Origin: CAWGMT01 sp963823675
GTDB lineage: Bacteria; Planctomycetota; Planctomycetia; Isosphaerales; Isosphaeraceae
NCBI GenBank assembly: GCA_963823675.1
Contig: CAWGMT010000011.1
Span: 434,001-498,000 of the forward strand
Direction: 5' to 3'
Length of the DNA stretch: 64,000 nucleotides
A model generated the notes under the pieces. The model was not told the origin of the DNA and made no database searches. It saw only the letters and a list, made by a program, of their open reading frames with translations. Below, one piece after another: positions 1 to 11,900 of the stretch; positions within the stretch are counted from its first letter, which is position 1; each line of letters begins with the position of its first letter. A program made the translations under genes and the position numbers.

Positions 1-1822
<1,822 letters not shown>

Positions 1823-1842
1823 GGCGCTGCGCGAAAGTCAAT

Positions 1843-1867
1843 GTCGCCTTTCGCTCCGCGAAAGGAC
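1843..1867. repeat. palindromic repeat with GCTCCGC core
   Basis: A perfect palindrome of 8-base arms (CCTTTCGC / GCGAAAGG) around TCC. The centre GCTCCGC is the same as in the REP-like palindromes near 8.9, 18.2 and 20.4 kb, although the outer stem differs. It lies between the alpha-2-macroglobulin stop and the truncated ATPase, at the point where that ATPase loses its 5' end. Confidence 0.6.
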
Positions 1868-1874
1868 ATCGTAC

Positions 1875-2339
1875 GTGAAGACGGTGATCCCCGGTTTCTC
1901 GTCGATCGAGAACGTCGAACGCGGCGAGAGCGGCACTCAGTTGATCGTCAAATTCGAGCGGCAGGATCCGCAGCGCAGCCTCTCGGTCGAGTTCAAGGCA
2001 CTCTCAGACGGCGAGAAGTGCTTCTTCCTCAGTGCGTACATCATCGCTTCCAGCACCGTGGGTTCACTCGTTATGTGCATGTGGGACGAACCGGACAACT
2101 ACCTTTCACTTTCAGAAGTTGGCCAGTTCATCACGGGCTTGCGGAAGATGACCAATCGCAGCGGTCAATTCATTGCAACAACTCACCACCCGGAAACAGT
2201 TCGCAAGTTCTCCGACGAAACCACCTTCGTACTCACGCGCAAGTCTCATCTGGACCCCACCGTCGTGAGACCGCTTGCCGACTTGACGTACAGAGGCGAC
2301 CTGATCAACGCACTGATTCGCGACGAGATCATCGGGTGA
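1875..2339 (+). pseudogene. 5'-truncated AAA/ABC-type ATPase (OLD/AAA_21-like), C-terminal domain
   Basis: Only the C-terminal half of an SMC/ABC-like ATPase remains. Visible are a signature-like motif (LSDGEKCFFLSAYIIAS), a Walker B stretch with following D-loop (VMCMWDEPDNYLS) and the switch histidine region (FIATTHHPETV). No Walker A or N-terminal domain is present: the frame runs upstream into alpha-2-macroglobulin DNA. The listed start is a GTG at 1875, just after a palindromic repeat, but the piece is unlikely to be functional. Such ATPases (AAA_21/AAA_15, OLD-like) commonly form two-gene modules with a small TOPRIM-like or DUF4276 protein, which is what follows after two bases. The pair is therefore probably a remnant of a defence or overcoming-lysogenization-like module. 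The exact system is not identified. Confidence 0.75.
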
Positions 2340-2341
2340 CC

Positions 2342-2598
2342 ATGAACAGGTACGCGCCTTACCTCTATATCATCCCGGAAGATGACCGCGATCGGCAAAT
2401 CGCGGACGGATTCGCTGACCATCACAAAGTGAGTCATACGCGGATCAAAGTGATGCCGCCCGCAGGGGCTGGCCCAATGTGCTCAAAACGTTCCACGAGG
2501 AGTACATCCAGACGCTGCGGAATTACCCAAAGGCTCACGTTCTGATGCTGATTGACTTCGATTACCGGCGTCAACCACGTCCGGGTCGCACGACCTAG
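2342..2598 (+). pseudogene. DUF4276/TOPRIM-like partner of the truncated ATPase, frameshifted and short
   Basis: The protein starts at an ATG two bases after the ATPase stop and reads MNRYAPYLYIIPEDDRDRQI. A one-base shift near 2465 moves the frame into a sequence containing GWPNVLKTFHEEY and VLMLIDFDYR. The PAGGW stretch followed by a hydrophobic strand ending in DFD resembles the small TOPRIM-fold nuclease-like proteins (DUF4276 or RloB-like) that accompany AAA_21 ATPases. It ends at about 80 residues, much shorter than expected, so the C-terminal half is lost. The tight spacing indicates the two genes were once translated together. The family call comes from motif memory and context and is moderate. 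Confidence 0.5.
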
Positions 2599-2770
2599 AA
2601 TGATAGCGAGCGAGCTGGCTGTCAACCGGTCGGTCCCTCGCCAACTGCGGGCCTCGTGGTGATGATCGGCGGGGCTCAGAGAGCCAATGATGCGAAGGTG
2701 GTCGAGGCCGAGCAGTTTATCGTGCCGGGTCGGGAGCACGGGCTATCGGTTCTTCTGGATGGTGGTGCAA

Positions 2771-4981
2771 TCACACGACCGATATTCGGGCGCTTTCGAC
2801 GGGGAGTATAGGCAATAAAGCCAGCTCCAGGTCGTCGAGCGCGCAGCCGAGGCGCAGCGCGATTTTATAGACGCCGTTGGTTTCGCTGACCTGCGCCACT
2901 CGTTCGAGCGCGGCTCTGTTCACCTGATCAATCAGGTTCCGGCATAGCCACAGTTGCGGCGCCACCATCCGCAAGACATTGCCGCACCATTGCGCGGTCA
3001 TTTTCTCGGGATCCAACCCACTGCCATTAATGGGAACGCCCCTGAACCAGTTCAACAGGCTGGCTTCCTCGTAGGCTGTACGCGCATAGGAGCCGGCCTG
3101 ATCGAACACCGGTATCCAGGTTAATTGGCTGCTCCATCCTTGCAGCGGCAGGCCTCGGGCGGCAAAGCCATCCAGTTGCTGCTCCATGTCGCCGGGGTGA
3201 GTTCCGAGATATTGATAGCAATCTTCATGGTTGATCACCCATTTGAACACATGCCATGTGTCGCCAATCGGCAGTACTTCGAATGGACGCCCGCGCATGG
3301 TGCCCAGCGTTTCAGCCACTCGTTTGTCACGATGTTCTGTCGATCTCGCCGCAAGTTCCCTCAAGCTATGTTGCAAACCGACCCCCGCGATGGCGCAGTC
3401 GGCGTTATTGGGAACGAAGGTAACCAGCACGGTCTGGTAATCGCTGGCGCAATCGAAAAGCTTTCCCCATATCTTGTCGCTCAGGAAGCCGGACACCGGC
3501 AGTTTTTTCTTCGTTTTGCCGACATGGAACGATCGGGTCATCTGTTTTTCGGCATGAATCCTGATCTCGCCTTCCTGCTGGTCCGCCAGCGGACGCAGCC
3601 ATGCATGAAGCCAGGCTTTGCAGGCATCGAGCGTCGGCTGCCCTTCATCCTTGAGAATGGCCACGCTGGATGTGACGGCGGGATGATCGAGCCGCCGCTC
3701 TCCCGGAATTTGGGACTGCTTGTAGTTCAGCTCATGCAGATGATTCGCGCTGAGATTGGATTTATCGTACGTGGTTTTGGGGTTCAGCCCTGATATGACT
3801 GGTAACCATGTCTGGTCGATCGCGGCAATGCGCAGCGGCGGCAGGTTGTGTTGGTATTCGGTTTGCGTTCCCGGCTGGATGGAGACGTTGATTTTCCATT
3901 CGCCCGCCGTTTGGGGTTCGAGATGCATTTGGAGGATCAGCAGAATCTGGGTAGTTCGCTCAGGAGTCATCGAAGGAATGATGAGATGTGGGAACTCTCC
4001 ACGGTAAATGCCCGATTCCGCGGCAGACGATTCAATGGGCATGAGCTTGAATCTTTTGGCCTCGACCAATTTGGCTACGTCTTCCTCCGTGAGATTCGGC
4101 GCAACCGGTTCGAGCGGACCGACGACCTGACCGTTATGAAACTTGCAACCAGTGATAATTGCTTTTGAAGGTATATACGTGTCCGGTCCCGTCAGGCGAA
4201 TGGTTGCCGTTCCTCCGCTGAAGCCCGCGCCCTGGCTCAACAACAGCCATGTTGCCAGCCGCTTGCTGCCAGTGGGGATCGGCCAGCTTGCCGGGTAGAC
4301 CGCACGCATGCGGCAGTTATCGGGATCGAAATAATCCGCCAGCCGAATTTCCCCGGTCGGTATTTCAGCCAGAGCCTTCGGCTTTGTCTTGAAATAAAAC
4401 TGTGCGGTGATCTCTTCTGCTTGGTCCAGGAAATCCTCATAGTTGATCTGCGGCTGGCCGTCGCGGAGGCCGATCAGTTGCGATAATCCGCCGATGACGT
4501 CGTCTGCGAAGGCGGTTGGCTGCGTGAGCGTCTGTTTGATCTGGTCGATGCTGAGCGTGCGCCCGAACAGGCTGCCCCACTTGGCAGCGCGCGACTTGTC
4601 GCTCAGCCGCTTCATGGGCCCGTCATAGCTTTCGGCGTCAGTCAAAAGCAGATCGACCTGCCGGCCGTTGGCAAAAACGATGAATTCATAGCTATCGCTG
4701 TCATAGAGGCTGGTGAATACCGCTGCGGTTTTCAGCGCCTTGGACGCCGCCAGCGCCAGGTCCTTGAGCTCGCCGCTGTCAAGCTTGGCGTTGTCGCTGT
4801 CATAGACGGAGACGTAAGATTGTCCGGCGCGAGCCAATAGGACAACATGCTTACCGCCTTCGGCCGGCGCTTTTTTCACCCGCTCATAGCCAAGCTTGCC
4901 ATAGCTCCGGCTGATGGCCTTGGCGGCAACATCCAGTTCGCCTCTCCACGCGATATGGATGCTGGCGCAGGTATTTCCCAT
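2771..4981 (-). CDS. large protein of unknown function (736 aa)
   Basis: An intact reading frame of 736 residues starting MGNTCASIHIAWRGELDVAA. I do not recognise a named domain. There is no signal peptide or membrane segment. The first ~180 residues look like a compact alpha/beta domain (KHVVLLARAGQSYVSVYDSD, SYEFIVFANGRQVDLLLTD), the middle is beta-rich (TATIRLTGPDTYIPSKAIIT), and the last 250 residues contain several Trp-rich helices. Unlike many genes in this window it has no frameshift, and its base composition looks visibly less GC-rich than its neighbours, which suggests acquisition by transfer. It stands alone on the minus strand next to a truncated ATPase module, so it could be accessory cargo. 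No function is assigned. Confidence 0.75.
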   Translation of the reverse strand: MGNTCASIHIAWRGELDVAAKAISRSYGKLGYERVKKAPAEGGKHVVLLARAGQSYVSVYDSDNAKLDSGELKDLALAASKALKTAAVFTSLYDSDSYEFIVFANGRQVDLLLTDAESYDGPMKRLSDKSRAAKWGSLFGRTLSIDQIKQTLTQPTAFADDVIGGLSQLIGLRDGQPQINYEDFLDQAEEITAQFYFKTKPKALAEIPTGEIRLADYFDPDNCRMRAVYPASWPIPTGSKRLATWLLLSQGAGFSGGTATIRLTGPDTYIPSKAIITGCKFHNGQVVGPLEPVAPNLTEEDVAKLVEAKRFKLMPIESSAAESGIYRGEFPHLIIPSMTPERTTQILLILQMHLEPQTAGEWKINVSIQPGTQTEYQHNLPPLRIAAIDQTWLPVISGLNPKTTYDKSNLSANHLHELNYKQSQIPGERRLDHPAVTSSVAILKDEGQPTLDACKAWLHAWLRPLADQQEGEIRIHAEKQMTRSFHVGKTKKKLPVSGFLSDKIWGKLFDCASDYQTVLVTFVPNNADCAIAGVGLQHSLRELAARSTEHRDKRVAETLGTMRGRPFEVLPIGDTWHVFKWVINHEDCYQYLGTHPGDMEQQLDGFAARGLPLQGWSSQLTWIPVFDQAGSYARTAYEEASLLNWFRGVPINGSGLDPEKMTAQWCGNVLRMVAPQLWLCRNLIDQVNRAALERVAQVSETNGVYKIALRLGCALDDLELALLPILPVESARISVV

Positions 4982-5281
4982 CAGCGGGCTCCTTGTGTCG
5001 GGAATCAGGTACTACAATCTCTAGGATAAGGACCATGTCATCCGGCTGGAAGGCGACAGACGAGCACTTTAGCTTGGGCCGGAAACCGGTGAGGGAATGA
5101 GCGAAGGGCCGTGCCTTGAATCTTCCTCAGGCGGTTGCCAGAATACCTGTACCCGTGTCGTGCAACGACCAAACGCCACCTTCCCGGCGTGTCAATCAGG
5201 CAAGCGTGTCGCCGGGGACTTCTACCACCGGCTGATAGGCGGCATTGATCAATGTCGGTTCCATTACGAAATTTGCCCGTG
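4982..5281. other. intergenic region, nothing recognised
   Basis: About 300 bases separate the unknown 736-aa gene and the YkgJ-like gene, which are divergently transcribed. Promoters for both must lie here. I see no convincing small gene, RNA or repeat. Confidence 0.5.
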
Positions 5282-6508
5282 ATGCAAAACTGGGATTGTC
5301 ATAGCTGCGGCGATTGCTGCCGGCGGATGGAGGGGGTGATCACCGACCTGGAGAAGCAACGCATCGAAGCGCTCGATCTGGCCAACGATCCTGAAGTTGC
5401 TCCCAAGCCCTGGTTCGCGCCCGTGGGCCGGGGCTCCAAGAATTGGAGGCTGGCACATCGGCCTGATGGGGGTTGCGTCTTTTTGACGACGGGCAATCAC
5501 TGCCGGCTTCAAGAGCGCTTCGGCGCCGACGTCAAACCGTTCGTGTGCCGCTTGTTTCCCTTTGTCCTCATACCGGCAGGCGATCACTGGCGCGTCGGCA
5601 TGCGTTTCTCTTGCCCGTCGGCCGCGGCAAATCAGGGTCGCCCGGTGACCGAGGCTGAAGAAGACCTGGTGCACCTGTCGCGGTTGCTGGAGCAACACGT
5701 CGGCAGGTCGGCGGACAGTGCGCCACCGCCCATGCTGCAAGCCGGTCAGCAGCTCTCGTGGCCGGACGTATGCCGTGTCGTGCAAGTGCTGGTGGAGATC
5801 GTGCAAGACCGCGGCGATCGTCTCGAACGGCGGCTGCGCAAGTGCTTGGCCGTGGCTCGCGTTGGCCGCCAGACGCAGTTCGACCGCCTGCAAGGCAGCC
5901 GGTTGAGCAAGTATTTGCAGGCGGTGCGCACCGCCATGGAAGCGGACGTGCCCCGCGAAGCCGTGGACGTGCCGCCGCCCGACTGGCTGCTCGGCAGGGT
6001 CCCGTTCCGCGTCCTGCTGGCCATTTTTGCCCGCAGGGATCGCGACGTGTACCGGGCCTCGGCCATTCGGAGACGCCTGGGCAGAGTGGTCGCCGGCTGG
6101 CGCTTCGCCAGGGGCCGTGGTCCCGTGCCTCGCGTCAACGAATTCCTGCCGGAAACCACCTTCGAGGAGGTGGAACGATCCAGCGGGATGCTGCCCGAAA
6201 TGGATGAGACTCTGGAACGTTATTATGTGGTCAAACTGAATTCGCTGCAATTTTGCGGGCCGCCCAATTTCGACTTGCCGCTCTGGACCGGCCTGGAATC
6301 GCTCGTCTGCACGCTGCCCGTGATCCTGTGGCTCTCGCGTGCTTTTACCGGCCTGTCTCCAGTGCAAGCGGTGCAGCAAGCGATCGAGGTCGTTGACGAT
6401 CATTTCGGGGGTGACCCGATGTTGGGCTTCCCCCACATTCGCTTATTGCTGGGTACGGTGGCCCAGCGCGGCGAGCTGGAAAAACTCGTGGCCTGGTATA
6501 GCCGCTGA
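5282..6508 (+). CDS. YkgJ-family cysteine cluster protein
   Basis: The first residues carry the defining cluster of this family (WDCHSCGDCCRRMEG, CxxCxxCC), followed by GGCVFLTTGNHCRLQ and KPFVCRLFPFVL, which supply further conserved cysteines. These proteins are predicted to bind zinc or an Fe-S cluster; their biochemical role is unknown. The start is placed at the ATG at 5282 because the cluster begins six residues later; an upstream ATG at 5252 is possible. The remaining 300 residues are helix-rich with no recognised domain, which makes the protein longer than the basic YkgJ unit, as in other planctomycete versions. It precedes the persulfide dioxygenase-rhodanese gene by 56 bases on the same strand and may be co-transcribed with it. 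Confidence 0.75.
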   Translation: MQNWDCHSCGDCCRRMEGVITDLEKQRIEALDLANDPEVAPKPWFAPVGRGSKNWRLAHRPDGGCVFLTTGNHCRLQERFGADVKPFVCRLFPFVLIPAGDHWRVGMRFSCPSAAANQGRPVTEAEEDLVHLSRLLEQHVGRSADSAPPPMLQAGQQLSWPDVCRVVQVLVEIVQDRGDRLERRLRKCLAVARVGRQTQFDRLQGSRLSKYLQAVRTAMEADVPREAVDVPPPDWLLGRVPFRVLLAIFARRDRDVYRASAIRRRLGRVVAGWRFARGRGPVPRVNEFLPETTFEEVERSSGMLPEMDETLERYYVVKLNSLQFCGPPNFDLPLWTGLESLVCTLPVILWLSRAFTGLSPVQAVQQAIEVVDDHFGGDPMLGFPHIRLLLGTVAQRGELEKLVAWYSR

Positions 6509-6564
6509 GTAGAATAGGCCCCGGCGGCAAGACCGGGGCGAACAAGGAAAGAGGAACATCGATC

Positions 6565-7689
6565 ATGTATTTCAAGCAGATTCTCAACGAACGGTGCGGG
6601 TGTGCCTCCTACGTGATCGCCTCGCGCAGGACCGGTGACGCGGCAGTCGTTGACGCGGCTAGCGATACGGAACCTTACAATGCTCTGCTGCGCGAGCGTG
6701 AATTCCGGCTGCGCTACGTCATCGATACGCACATCCATGCGGATCATATCTCGGGCGCCCGCCGCCTGGCCGCCTCGCATGGGGCAGAGTTGTGCCTGCA
6801 TGAGTCGGCGCGTACGGCCTACCCATTTCACGCACTCCGCGACGCGGATGAGCTGGAGCTCGGGCAATTGCGCCTCCGCGTATTGCATACTCCAGGGCAT
6901 CGTCCCGAGCTGATCTCCCTGCTCATCGTGAATCCGCCGCGCAGCCCCGAGCCCTCGATGGTTCTGACGGCGGATTCCTTGCTGGTCGGCGATGTGGGCC
7001 GCCCCGACTTCGGCGGCGGAGACGCGACGGCTCAATTCGAGAGTCTGAGCCGGCTACTGCGGCTTCCCGATTGGGTCGCGGTTTTCCCCGGTCATTTCGA
7101 GGGACCGTGCGGCAAGGGAATGTGCGGCCGGCCCAGCACGACGATTGGCTTCGAAAGGCTTTACAATCCGCTGGCCCGGCTCGGTCGTGGGCAATTCGTA
7201 GCCCGCCTCGGACAGGGCCAGCCGCCGCGGCCGCTCAACATGACGGCCATCGAGGCGACCAACCGCGGCCAGGCCGACATGGACTGGGCAATGCTCACGT
7301 CGAGCGCACCCGTGCGCGAGCTGGACCAGAACGAGCTGGAAGCGCGCCCGCCGGAAGTGGTGCTGCTCGATGTGCGAGAGCCGCGGGAGTTCGCCACCGG
7401 TCACGTGCCCGGAGCCCGTAATCTGCCTCAGGCCGATCTCGCTACCCGGTTGAGCGAGGTGCCGCGCGACCGTCCCTTGTACCTGATCTGCCAGGGTGGG
7501 TTTCGATCGCTTCGCGCCGCGCAGTTCCTCAGCCAGATGGGCTTCAAGGACGTGGCGAGCATTAGCGGAGGCACGGAGGGCTGGCGGGCGGCGAAGAAAG
7601 AGCTCGCGTCGGGCGACACCGGTTCGGAACCAGAGCGATTCATCGAGTCGGAGTGGGCTCATGCCGGCGGATTGAGCTATGAAATTTGA
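6565..7689 (+). CDS. persulfide dioxygenase-rhodanese fusion (ETHE1-like MBL plus rhodanese)
   Basis: Residues ~1-230 are an ETHE1-type metallo-beta-lactamase domain with the metal motif THIHADHISGA, the second ligand region HTPGHRPE, the aspartate ligand region ADSLLVGDVGRPDF and the final histidine in FPGHFEGPCG. Residues ~250-350 form a rhodanese domain with DVREPREFATGHVPGARN and an active-site loop CQGGFRS that keeps the catalytic cysteine. Fusions of this type oxidise glutathione- or other thiol-persulfides to sulfite with Fe(II) and O2, and move sulfane sulfur through the rhodanese cysteine. The protein would act in cytosolic sulfide detoxification. No sulfide:quinone reductase is nearby. 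A purine-rich stretch (GAAAGAGGAA) a few bases upstream of the ATG can serve as the ribosome binding site. Confidence 0.88.
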   Translation: MYFKQILNERCGCASYVIASRRTGDAAVVDAASDTEPYNALLREREFRLRYVIDTHIHADHISGARRLAASHGAELCLHESARTAYPFHALRDADELELGQLRLRVLHTPGHRPELISLLIVNPPRSPEPSMVLTADSLLVGDVGRPDFGGGDATAQFESLSRLLRLPDWVAVFPGHFEGPCGKGMCGRPSTTIGFERLYNPLARLGRGQFVARLGQGQPPRPLNMTAIEATNRGQADMDWAMLTSSAPVRELDQNELEARPPEVVLLDVREPREFATGHVPGARNLPQADLATRLSEVPRDRPLYLICQGGFRSLRAAQFLSQMGFKDVASISGGTEGWRAAKKELASGDTGSEPERFIESEWAHAGGLSYEI

Positions 7690-7743
7690 TGAGCTGGGGA
7701 AACTGATTGATCCGCAATCCCCATCGGGATTTCCAGGGCCTTA

Positions 7744-8757
7744 TCAACCCTTGTACGACACCACCGCCTGTTGCGTAGTCGGCGGAAGAGCGTGGAATTC
7801 GCTGCGCAGGAAGCCGGCCCGGGCAAAAATCGCCTGGAACTCAGCGAACGTGTAAGCGTCGCCGTGGGCTGTGGTGGCGAGCATCGCCAGTGCGAAGGTG
7901 GCCGTTGCTGGTGGCGTGACGCGATCGGGCTCGGGAATGAAATCCAGCGTAAGCGCTCGGCCGCCCGGCGCGAGAGCCGCGTACGCTTTAGCCGCCAACT
8001 GCTCACAGGCCGGCACATCGAAGTGATGCAGGAAGTTGGTCAGGAGCACGATGTCGTAGGGGCCGCCCCAGTCAACGTCGAACGCACTACCTGGGCGCAG
8101 AGCATACCGCTTTGCAACACCTGCCCGACGAGCATTCTCCGCTGCGACCGCCAGCACATTGGGCCAATCGAGCGCGGTGACGTGAGCCTGGTGATATCGA
8201 TCCGCGATGGTAATGCCAAACAACCCGTGCCCCGCAGCGACATCGAGCACGCGCAGCGGCTGCTGGGGATCTCCGCCGGCCAAGTCCGCAAGCAACTGGG
8301 CGGGCATGCGCATGAGCGGGGCCATTGCGCGAGCGAACTCGACCCAGATCGGGTTGTCGTGGGAGACTGTTCCCTCGTCGGAGACCGCCGTGCCGCCCCG
8401 CCGCACGGCCGCCGTCAGTTGCCGAAAGCTCTCCGTCAATTCGGGCGCGAGCATGAAGCTGACCGCGCCGCCCAGATAGGCCGGCGACTCCCGGTCGAGA
8501 AACGCCTTGGCGTCGGCGGTGAGCTCGTAGCGGTCGCCGTGCTTGTGCAGGAAGCCGAGGATGGTGAGATAGTCAGCCAATATGCGAATGCCGCGCTGCG
8601 CGGCCCGGCACGCATCGGCGAGCTCGGTCACCGTCTGGCGCCCCGCGGCCACGAGCGAGAACAGATCAAGCTCGATGGCCGCGCAGAGCGCTTCGGTACG
8701 CTGATAGGCGCTGATCGTGTCGAAAAACAACGCCGGGGATGGTCCTTGGGGATGCAT
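7744..8757 (-). CDS. SAM-dependent O-methyltransferase (acetylserotonin-MT/Methyltransf_2 type)
   Basis: The N-terminal ~90 residues form the winged-helix dimerisation domain of small-molecule O-methyltransferases (AAIELDLFSLVAAGRQTVTE). The catalytic domain has SAM motif I (VLDVAAGHGLFG), the motif II aspartate (VTALDWPNVL) and motif III-IV (DIVLLTNFLHHFD). The length of 337 residues is normal for the family. In this family a histidine usually acts as base; HHF is the likely vicinity but I cannot be sure. Substrate is unknown. The gene converges with the persulfide dioxygenase and is followed upstream by a REP-like palindrome, so it looks monocistronic. Confidence 0.85.
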   Translation of the reverse strand: MHPQGPSPALFFDTISAYQRTEALCAAIELDLFSLVAAGRQTVTELADACRAAQRGIRILADYLTILGFLHKHGDRYELTADAKAFLDRESPAYLGGAVSFMLAPELTESFRQLTAAVRRGGTAVSDEGTVSHDNPIWVEFARAMAPLMRMPAQLLADLAGGDPQQPLRVLDVAAGHGLFGITIADRYHQAHVTALDWPNVLAVAAENARRAGVAKRYALRPGSAFDVDWGGPYDIVLLTNFLHHFDVPACEQLAAKAYAALAPGGRALTLDFIPEPDRVTPPATATFALAMLATTAHGDAYTFAEFQAIFARAGFLRSEFHALPPTTQQAVVSYKG

Positions 8758-8893
8758 GGTGTCTCCTGACTGATGGATTCCCTGGAAGCGGGCCGGATGC
8801 CTTCATGCCGACCGTGGATTGTCGGCGGCCGGAATGCCGGTGTAAATGGTTCAGTCCGGATCTCCCACGACCACAAACGCTGCCTTAAGTACT

Positions 8894-8936
8894 CATCACG
8901 CTCCGCGTGATGGAGTGGCGTCACGCGGAGCGTGAC
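8894..8936. repeat. REP-like double palindrome
   Basis: Two adjacent palindromes: CATCACGC-TCC-GCGTGATG and, in the opposite sense, GTCACGC-GGA-GCGTGAC. The same stem occurs near 18.2, 20.4 and 22.9 kb. It lies between the methyltransferase start and the 3' end of the TPR-CHAT gene. Confidence 0.75.
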
Positions 8937-8943
8937 AACTGCG

Positions 8944-11900
8944 TCAGTCCGGATCTCCCACCAGCACAAACGCCGCCCAGTAGTAGGGGTGGTCATACCG
9001 CCGTACGCCGATCGATTTGGCTGAAGGCGATGCACCGGGTGACGTCGTGCCGTTGACCTTCGCCAGCGGCCGCACGTCGCCGCGCGAAAGGGCGGCCAGC
9101 TCGCCGTCGATCTGGTGCACGGTCAAGCTGCGCAGCCACTCTTTCGCCTCCTGCAACGCCTCGGCCTTGGGCAACGGCTTTGACAGCGCCGGGCGCTTGC
9201 CCAGCAGGTTCTGAAAGAACCTTGTCATCAAGAGCGACGTTGCCTTGTCGTCTACTTTCCAGAGCGACAGGCAGACGCTCCGCGCTCCGGACATCAAGAG
9301 CGCCTGGGTGAATCCCACAAAGCCCTCGCCGCCGGCATTACGGCCCAGGGCGGTCTCGCATGCCGACAGCGTTACCAGTTCGGCCTTCAGGTCCCAGCCG
9401 CGCTGGATTTCGCGCACCGAGAGCCTGCCGTCGAAGACCGGCTTTTTGTTCAAGGCCTGCGCCAGCGGATCGGGGAGGCCCGTCTGGGTCAGGATCACTG
9501 CCGAGCGCTGCGGGATTGCCTCGTCGATCACCCCGTGGGTCGCCAGGTGGATGAAGCCGAACCGCCCCAGCTCGCCCGCGGCGGCCAGGCGGTCCAGCTC
9601 GGGTTCACTCGCGTCGGCCCCGAGCAGGGCCCTGGCTGGCCGATCGTCGGATTGGAAAAGCTGAGCGAGCGCCTCGACCTCGTAGCGCGTGCCCGGCAAG
9701 GCGGCAAACTTCTCGTTGCCCGACCGCGCTGCCACCAGCACCTGTTCCAGCTTGCGTTGATCCACGATCGCCACTGGTGCCGGCCGAGCGTCGATAAACA
9801 CGCCAAGCTTGCCGGGAGCCAGTTCTTGCCGGGATGACCGGCCGTCTCGCCATATCTCAACGGCGATCGGCTTGTCTCCCTCGGCAACGACTTTGAGGTC
9901 CGCTTTCTTGTTCAACGTCTGGCCGTTGTAGGCGAGCAAGACATCCCCGTCTTTCAGTCCGTGGTTGGCAGCGTTCGAGCCACGGACGACCACGTTGAAG
10001 AGCAGTCCATGGTCAGGCGGCGGCTTGGGCTCGCTCGACTTGTCAGGCCGCTCGTAAACCGGGTCGCCCAGGGCCAGCAGGCCGGCATGGCGGTCGGGCC
10101 GGGGCTGCTCGCGCAGATACTTGAACACAGTGGCCGATGGGGCGTAGCTCACGGTGCGGGTGTCACCCGGGGCAAGAAGGGCCTCGACCGGGATACCTGT
10201 CATGGCCCTTGAGGGAAGGACGATCAGCCGCCTGGCCGGCGGCAGGCCAAGGTCGGTGGCGCCCAGGGCCTTGGCCAGCGGCTCGATGCGCTGGGCGCGT
10301 AATCGCTCAAGCAGGGACCGCAGGTCGGCCGGGCCATCACCGGGCCGGCTCCGCAGGGCTGACCGGACCTGGCCCGCGAGTCCGGCGTCGTCATTGGTCC
10401 ACAGCCCGTCCGGGCCGGTGCCCGCAAGCGGGACCCAGGCCGGGATGCCCTGCGATCGGAGGACCACGCCCCAGCGCTTTTCGTCTTGGACCCAGGCGAC
10501 CAGGGCGGCGTCGGCCGGCAGCGCGGCCTGGATTTCGCTCAGCGTGGCGACCTGGCCCGCCAGCGTGCCGTGAACCTGAACGAGCTTGGTCTGGAACTCA
10601 CCCAGGGCGATGCTGGCCAGCTCGCGCTGGTGCTTCAAGTCGGCGAATCGCTTCGCTCGCTCGGCCTGGTCGAGGTTCATGGGATCGGCTTCGACGAGCT
10701 TGTCGAGCCGTTCGAACTCCGCGGTCAATTCACGCAGGCGGGCCCGATCCTCGGGTGCAAGCCGCCGGTCCTGGCGGGCGGCGAGTTCGTCGAGCAGGCC
10801 GCGGCCCAGGTCTTCCTCCAGTCGTTGCCACGCCTCGGCCGGCCGACCGAGCCGGGCCAGCAGGTCCGCCAGGGCGAGGCGTGCTGGTTCCCTGGTGGCG
10901 GCGCGCTCCAGCCCGGTGAAGGCGACCCGGAGCCGGGCGGCATCCAGGCCCTTCACCGCACTCAGCCATTGGTCTTTGGCTAGGGCGTACTTCCCCTGGG
11001 CGCGGAGGTTGTACGCGAAGTTGCTGTGGATGTCGGCGGTGTCGCGATGGTCTTCGGTGAGCAGGCGGCGTGCGATCTCCAGCGCCTTCTCGAAGAGCGG
11101 CTGTGCCTGGGTATACTTCCCCTGCGCGTTGAGGATCTGCGCGACGTTGTCGTAACTGATCGCGGTGCCGGGGTGGTCGTCGCCGAGCAGGCGGCGTTTG
11201 ATCTCCAGCGCCTTCTCGTAAAGCGGCTGGGCCTGGGCGTACTTACCCTGGGGCTCAAGGTTGAACGCCACGTTGTTGTAGCTGGTAGCGGTGTCGGGGT
11301 GGTTGTCAGTGAGCAGGCGACGCCGGATCTCGAGCGCCTTCTCGAACAGCGGCTGGGCCTCCACGTACTTACCCTGGCCGTGGAGGTTGAACGCCAGGCC
11401 GCTGTAGCTGGTAGCGGTGTCGGGGTGCTCGTCTCCGAGCAGGCGGCGTTTGATCTCCAGCGCCTTCTCCAGCAGCGGCTGGGCCTCTGCGTACTTTCCC
11501 TGGGCGTTAAGGTTGAGCGCCAGGTTGTGGTAGCTGGTGGCCGTGTCGGGGTGGTCGTCAGTGAGCAGGCGGCGTCTGATCTCAAGCGCCTTCATGTAAA
11601 GTGGCTGGGCCTCTGCATACTTTCCCTGGGCGTTGAGGTTGAGCGCCAGGCCGGCGTAGCCAGCGGCGGTGTCGGGGTGGTTATCGGTGAGCAGGCGGCG
11701 TTTGATCTCCAGCGCCTTATCGAAGAGCGGCTGGGCCTGGGCGTACTTTCCCTGGTCATTGAGGTTCGACGCCACGGCGCCGAAGCTTCTGGCGGTGTTT
11801 GGGTGGTCGTCGGTGAGCAGGCGGCGGTTGATTTCCAGCGCCTTCTCGTAAAGCGGCTGGGCCTGCGCGTGCTTGCCCTGCCTGTCGAGGTTGAATGCCA

